Assembly (NCBI GenBank): GCA_038225955.1
Contig: JBBRQV010000142.1
Location: 1-8,375 of the forward strand
Direction of reading: 5' to 3'
DNA from: JAFDZO01 sp038225955
GTDB taxonomy: Bacteria > Bacteroidota > Ignavibacteria > Tepidaquicellales > Tepidaquicellaceae
DNA length: 8,375 nt
The translations under genes were made by a program, and so were the position numbers. The notes beneath the pieces are model-generated. The model was not told where the DNA came from. It did no database searches and saw nothing but the letters and a program-made list of their open reading frames with translations. This document shows positions 6,228 through 8,375 of the stretch, one piece after another (position 1 is the stretch's first letter; every line of letters begins with the position of its first letter).

Positions 6228-7175
6228 ATGCATTATACACTTCATCAGTTACAGGTTTTCGCTAAAGTAGTCCAAACAAAGAGCATCACAAAGGCTTCCA
6301 TAGAACTTTTTATGAGCCAGCCAGCTGTTTCTATCCAATTAAAAAATTTGCAGGATCAGTTTGATATCCCATTAACAGAAGTTGTCGGAAGACAGTTATA
6401 TGTTACGGAATTCGGGAAAGAGATTTATGCTATGGCAGAACGGATTATTAATGAGGTCTATTCTATTAATTATAAGACAATGTCATATAAAGGCTTGTTA
6501 ACAGGGCGGCTTGTTATTTCAATTGTCTCTACGGGAAAGTATGTAATGCCTTACTTCCTGACCGATTTTTTAAAAATGCATAAGGGGGTAGATTTAGTAA
6601 TGGATGTTACTAATAAGTCAAAAGTAATTAACAGCCTTCAAAATAATGAAATTGATTTTGCCTTGGTTTCAATAATACCACCCGAACTGAAAGTATATAA
6701 AGAAACACTGATGGAGAATAAGCTTTTTGTTATAGGGAATAAAAGTGATGGTAAACGCAAACATATTCTCAGAAAAGAAGAATTAAAAGAAATGCCTCTT
6801 ATATTCAGGGAAGAAGGTTCGGGAACACGGTACGTTATGGAGGATTTTTTTTATAAGCATAAAATTAAAGTTAGAAAGAAAATGGAATTAACTTCCAATG
6901 AAGCAATGAAGCAGGCTGTAATTGCAGGACTTGGCAATTCTGTAATGCCTCTTATAGGTTTAAGAAATGAGCTAGCCACAGGAGATTTAAAAATTATCCC
7001 AACCGTAGGATTTCCGATAAAATCAAAATGGCAATTAATATGGCTAAAAAGAAAAAAATTATCTCCTGTGGCACAAGCATATATTGATTACGTTCACAAA
7101 AATAAAGAAGCAATTTTAAAAGATAAGTTCTCATGGATTGAGAAAATTAATTTGAATATGACAGTAAAGAATTAG
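6228..7175 (+). CDS. LysR-type transcriptional regulator, CbbR/RbcR/CmpR-like
   Basis: DNA-binding regulator with an N-terminal winged helix-turn-helix (residues about 4-62; LHQLQVFAKVVQTKSITKAS then MSQPAVSIQLKNLQ at 29-42) and a periplasmic-binding-protein-like effector domain (about 92-295). The effector part carries features typical of carbon-fixation regulators: EGSGTR (196-201) followed by ME-FF, SNEAMKQAVIAGLG (223-236), GFPI (261-264) and KKLSPVAQAYIDYV (276-289). These resemble RbcR/CbbR/CmpR, which bind metabolites such as 2-oxoglutarate, NADP(H) or RuBP and control rubisco or bicarbonate-uptake genes. At 315 residues it has normal length. It is divergent from icd and so is likely to control the icd/carbonic-anhydrase-like operon and perhaps sbtAB. 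The effector is unknown. The ATG is chosen because the family normally starts directly before this helix-turn-helix. Confidence 0.88.
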   Translation: MHYTLHQLQVFAKVVQTKSITKASIELFMSQPAVSIQLKNLQDQFDIPLTEVVGRQLYVTEFGKEIYAMAERIINEVYSINYKTMSYKGLLTGRLVISIVSTGKYVMPYFLTDFLKMHKGVDLVMDVTNKSKVINSLQNNEIDFALVSIIPPELKVYKETLMENKLFVIGNKSDGKRKHILRKEELKEMPLIFREEGSGTRYVMEDFFYKHKIKVRKKMELTSNEAMKQAVIAGLGNSVMPLIGLRNELATGDLKIIPTVGFPIKSKWQLIWLKRKKLSPVAQAYIDYVHKNKEAILKDKFSWIEKINLNMTVKN

Positions 7176-7188
7176 TCATATTTTTTTT
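7155..7188 (+). terminator. Rho-independent terminator overlapping the end of the LysR gene
   Basis: AATATGAC (7155-7162), 12-nt loop, GTCATATT (7175-7182), then Ts to 7188: a perfect 8-bp stem plus an 8-T tract (7181-7188). The stem includes the last codons and the final base of the TAG stop codon, so the signal is embedded in the coding end. The stem is AT-rich, so strength is moderate. Confidence 0.7.
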
Positions 7189-7696
7189 GATTGAGAATTT
7201 GTAATTCCTAAAAGAAGTTACATCTATTAATCAGGTGATTTAATATTTGTCCTCATAAATGCTAAATACTCGCTGCTAAATAATTCGTAGTAATTATTAT
7301 ATCTGAATGCCCCTTCACATTCTATTTCAATCATTAAAGTTGCAAAGGTATATATGTATTTATATTGAGTAATTCATTTATCCTTATTCGGCTAACAAGC
7401 TCTATTTTTGACAATACCTTGTATTAACTGTCTTGATATTTACTATATATAAATCAAGTTGTAAATAAATAATTCCTCATTGTCATAACTGATTTGCAGT
7501 GATTATAAAAATATAAATTCCCATACAAAGTAAAATAAACCTTGTAATCTTATATGTTATAGGACTTTTATTTCCAATCAAGAAAACTCTGTTAGCAATC
7601 TTTTAGCGTTATAATGATCATCTCATTTATTATTCTTTTAATTCTTTTACTCTTGACTTAGTAAATATTCAGACATTGTTTATCAAATAAATTTAT
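7189..7696. other. Gene-free region after the LysR gene
   Basis: About 500 bp of AT-rich sequence with no intact gene on either strand. A - strand pair of overlapping open stretches (7227-7423) may be a frameshifted remnant. From 7590 to 7696 the frame of the neighbouring pseudogene stays protein-like after its third stop, suggesting decay may extend further. No RNA gene or repeat family is recognised. Confidence 0.5.
7227..7423 (-). pseudogene. Possible frameshifted gene remnant
   Basis: Two - strand frames overlap: 29 open codons at 7337-7423 (YKVLSKIELVSRIRINELL...) and 48 open codons at 7230-7373 (including GAFRYNNYYELFSSEYLAFM), ending at TAA 7227-7229. A single frameshift near 7340-7370 would join them into a peptide of about 65 residues with normal composition. 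The family is not recognised and neither stretch has a good start. Confidence 0.22.
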
Positions 7697-8236
7697 TTAA
7701 ACCTCCTCAATAAGTAGCCACGCCGTTAATGGCGATATGGTAAAATTAGTCAGACAGTAAACGTGTATAATGAAATTATTCTCGTACTCCTCTGGAATCA
7801 ACTTTGTATTCGTTTCGTAGTACTCATCTATCGCCTATTTGGAATTCTTATGATCCTTCTTAAACTCTTTTAATCTCTGAAAAAATTTATCACCGTAATG
7901 CCGAGTTCTTAATCCTCTTAATACGTAAATATTTTTATCCCACTCATTTTTTTCAAACTCTTCCTGCGCCAGAAATCTTTTCATTTATTTCCAAAAGTCG
8001 GAAAGAAGCTTTCGTATGCTATCGTTTTTAAATTCCTCCCCAGGATACATAAAGGCAGATATGCTTTCGCGTGTAATGCTGCCCTTTTCTATCCCGGCAA
8101 AGTTATCCTTTATATAGTCATAAAGTTTAATGAGACGTGGAAACTTATTAAAGTAAGGAGAACGGATGAAATCCCCGAACTTGGTAAATTCTTCTTGTGA
8201 AATATTAGAGATTAGTTCTGAAATTTCGTTTTTCAA
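7697..8236 (-). pseudogene. Broken gene of an uncharacterised Bacteroidota/Ignavibacteria-type family
   Basis: The first 83 codons from the ATG at 8236 are intact and carry a pattern I recall from long (about 400-500 residue) uncharacterised proteins of the FCB group: a start helix followed by SQEEFTKFGDFIRSPYFNK (13-31), RLIKLYDYI (34-42) and FMYPGEEF (62-69). A TAA at 7985-7987 interrupts it. The same frame then continues as plausible protein (MKRFLAQEEFEKNEW, YVLRGLRTRHYGDKFF) to a TAG at 7835-7837, and again (AIDEYYETNTKLIPEEYENN) to TAA 7697-7699. Continuity of one frame across two stops, with charged helical composition matching such families, marks a decayed gene rather than an 83-residue protein. 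The C-terminal half is missing or beyond recognition. Function unknown. Confidence 0.65.
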
Positions 8237-8258
8237 TTATTTGGGGTATAAATTTTTA

Positions 8259-8314
8259 ATGCTAAAATTCACGTTCTGAAGAAAGCTTTCTTCAAAAATA
8301 GCAAAAATTAGCAT
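8259..8314. repeat. Nested, nearly concentric palindromes upstream of the pseudogene
   Basis: The centre is a perfect 18-bp palindrome, TGAAGAAAGCTTTCTTCA (8277-8294). An outer inverted pair, ATGCTAA (8259-8265) and TTAGCAT (8308-8314), is centred only one base away. It lies 22 bp before the start of the broken - strand gene. It may be an operator, a cruciform-forming site or a mobile-element scar. Confidence 0.45.
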
Positions 8315-8322
8315 AATAAAAA

Positions 8323-8334
8323 GATATTTATATC
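8323..8334. repeat. Short inverted repeat
   Basis: GATAT, 2-nt loop, ATATC; with one extra base the pairing extends to AAAGATAT and ATATCTCTTT. It sits next to the nested palindromes and has no assigned function. Confidence 0.3.
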
Positions 8335-8375
8335 TCTTTCGAAAATTTTTCAATTCACAAACTGCATTTCACTTC

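Noticed and set aside
7985..8236. An intact 83-residue small protein
   Set aside because: The same frame continues as protein-like sequence past the stop, and the N-terminal pattern belongs to much longer proteins, so a pseudogene is the better reading.
1..8375. Stop-codon reassignment to explain in-frame stops in several gaps
   Set aside because: The intact genes end normally at TAA or TAG at sensible family lengths, and the interrupted frames contain all three stops.
1..8375. CRISPR array, tRNA, rRNA or insertion sequence
   Set aside because: No regularly spaced repeats, no cloverleaf-like sequence and no transposase or matching terminal repeats were seen.

Overview
The window is AT-rich with long non-coding gaps and weak or absent Shine-Dalgarno sequences. 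Its gene families (a CrtD-type desaturase with CrtW, a long isocitrate dehydrogenase, and a decayed protein whose N-terminus resembles a family I associate with Bacteroidota and Ignavibacteria) suggest a member of the Bacteroidota/Ignavibacteriota-Chlorobiota (FCB) group. This placement is an inference from gene content, not a phylogeny.

Left part (2-2125, + strand): the end of a carotenoid operon. A CrtI/CrtD-family desaturase, cut by the window edge and missing only about a dozen N-terminal residues, is followed after 6 bp by a beta-carotene ketolase, CrtW. Together they fit a keto-carotenoid pathway, possibly of the flexixanthin type. A 451-bp gap with no intact gene follows (2126-2576).

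Centre (2577-7175): the most interesting part, and apparently an inorganic-carbon locus. On the - strand, in order of transcription, are an isocitrate dehydrogenase with the extra C-terminal domain (icd), then 3 bp later a beta-carbonic-anhydrase-like protein that has lost its catalytic Asp/Arg pair and its zinc-binding His. After a 288-bp gap come the bicarbonate transporter SbtA and its PII-like regulator SbtB. Divergent from icd is a LysR-family regulator of the CbbR/RbcR/CmpR type. The 124-bp shared control region carries a dyad in front of each start codon. Every member can be tied to CO2, bicarbonate or 2-oxoglutarate: SbtA imports bicarbonate, SbtB is a nucleotide-sensing partner, ICDH releases or fixes CO2 on 2-oxoglutarate, and CbbR-type regulators sense carbon metabolites. 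The anhydrase-like protein could be a sensor, scaffold or CO2/bicarbonate-binding pseudoenzyme. That the locus acts as one module is an inference from gene order.

Right part (7176-8375): the LysR gene ends in a terminator hairpin that overlaps its stop codon. About 500 bp without an intact gene follow, then a - strand pseudogene (7697-8236) broken by two in-frame stops. Upstream of it is a nested palindrome (8259-8314). Other interrupted coding-like stretches lie in the gaps at 2191-2373, 3976-4098 and 7227-7423. Gene decay therefore seems common between the intact operons.
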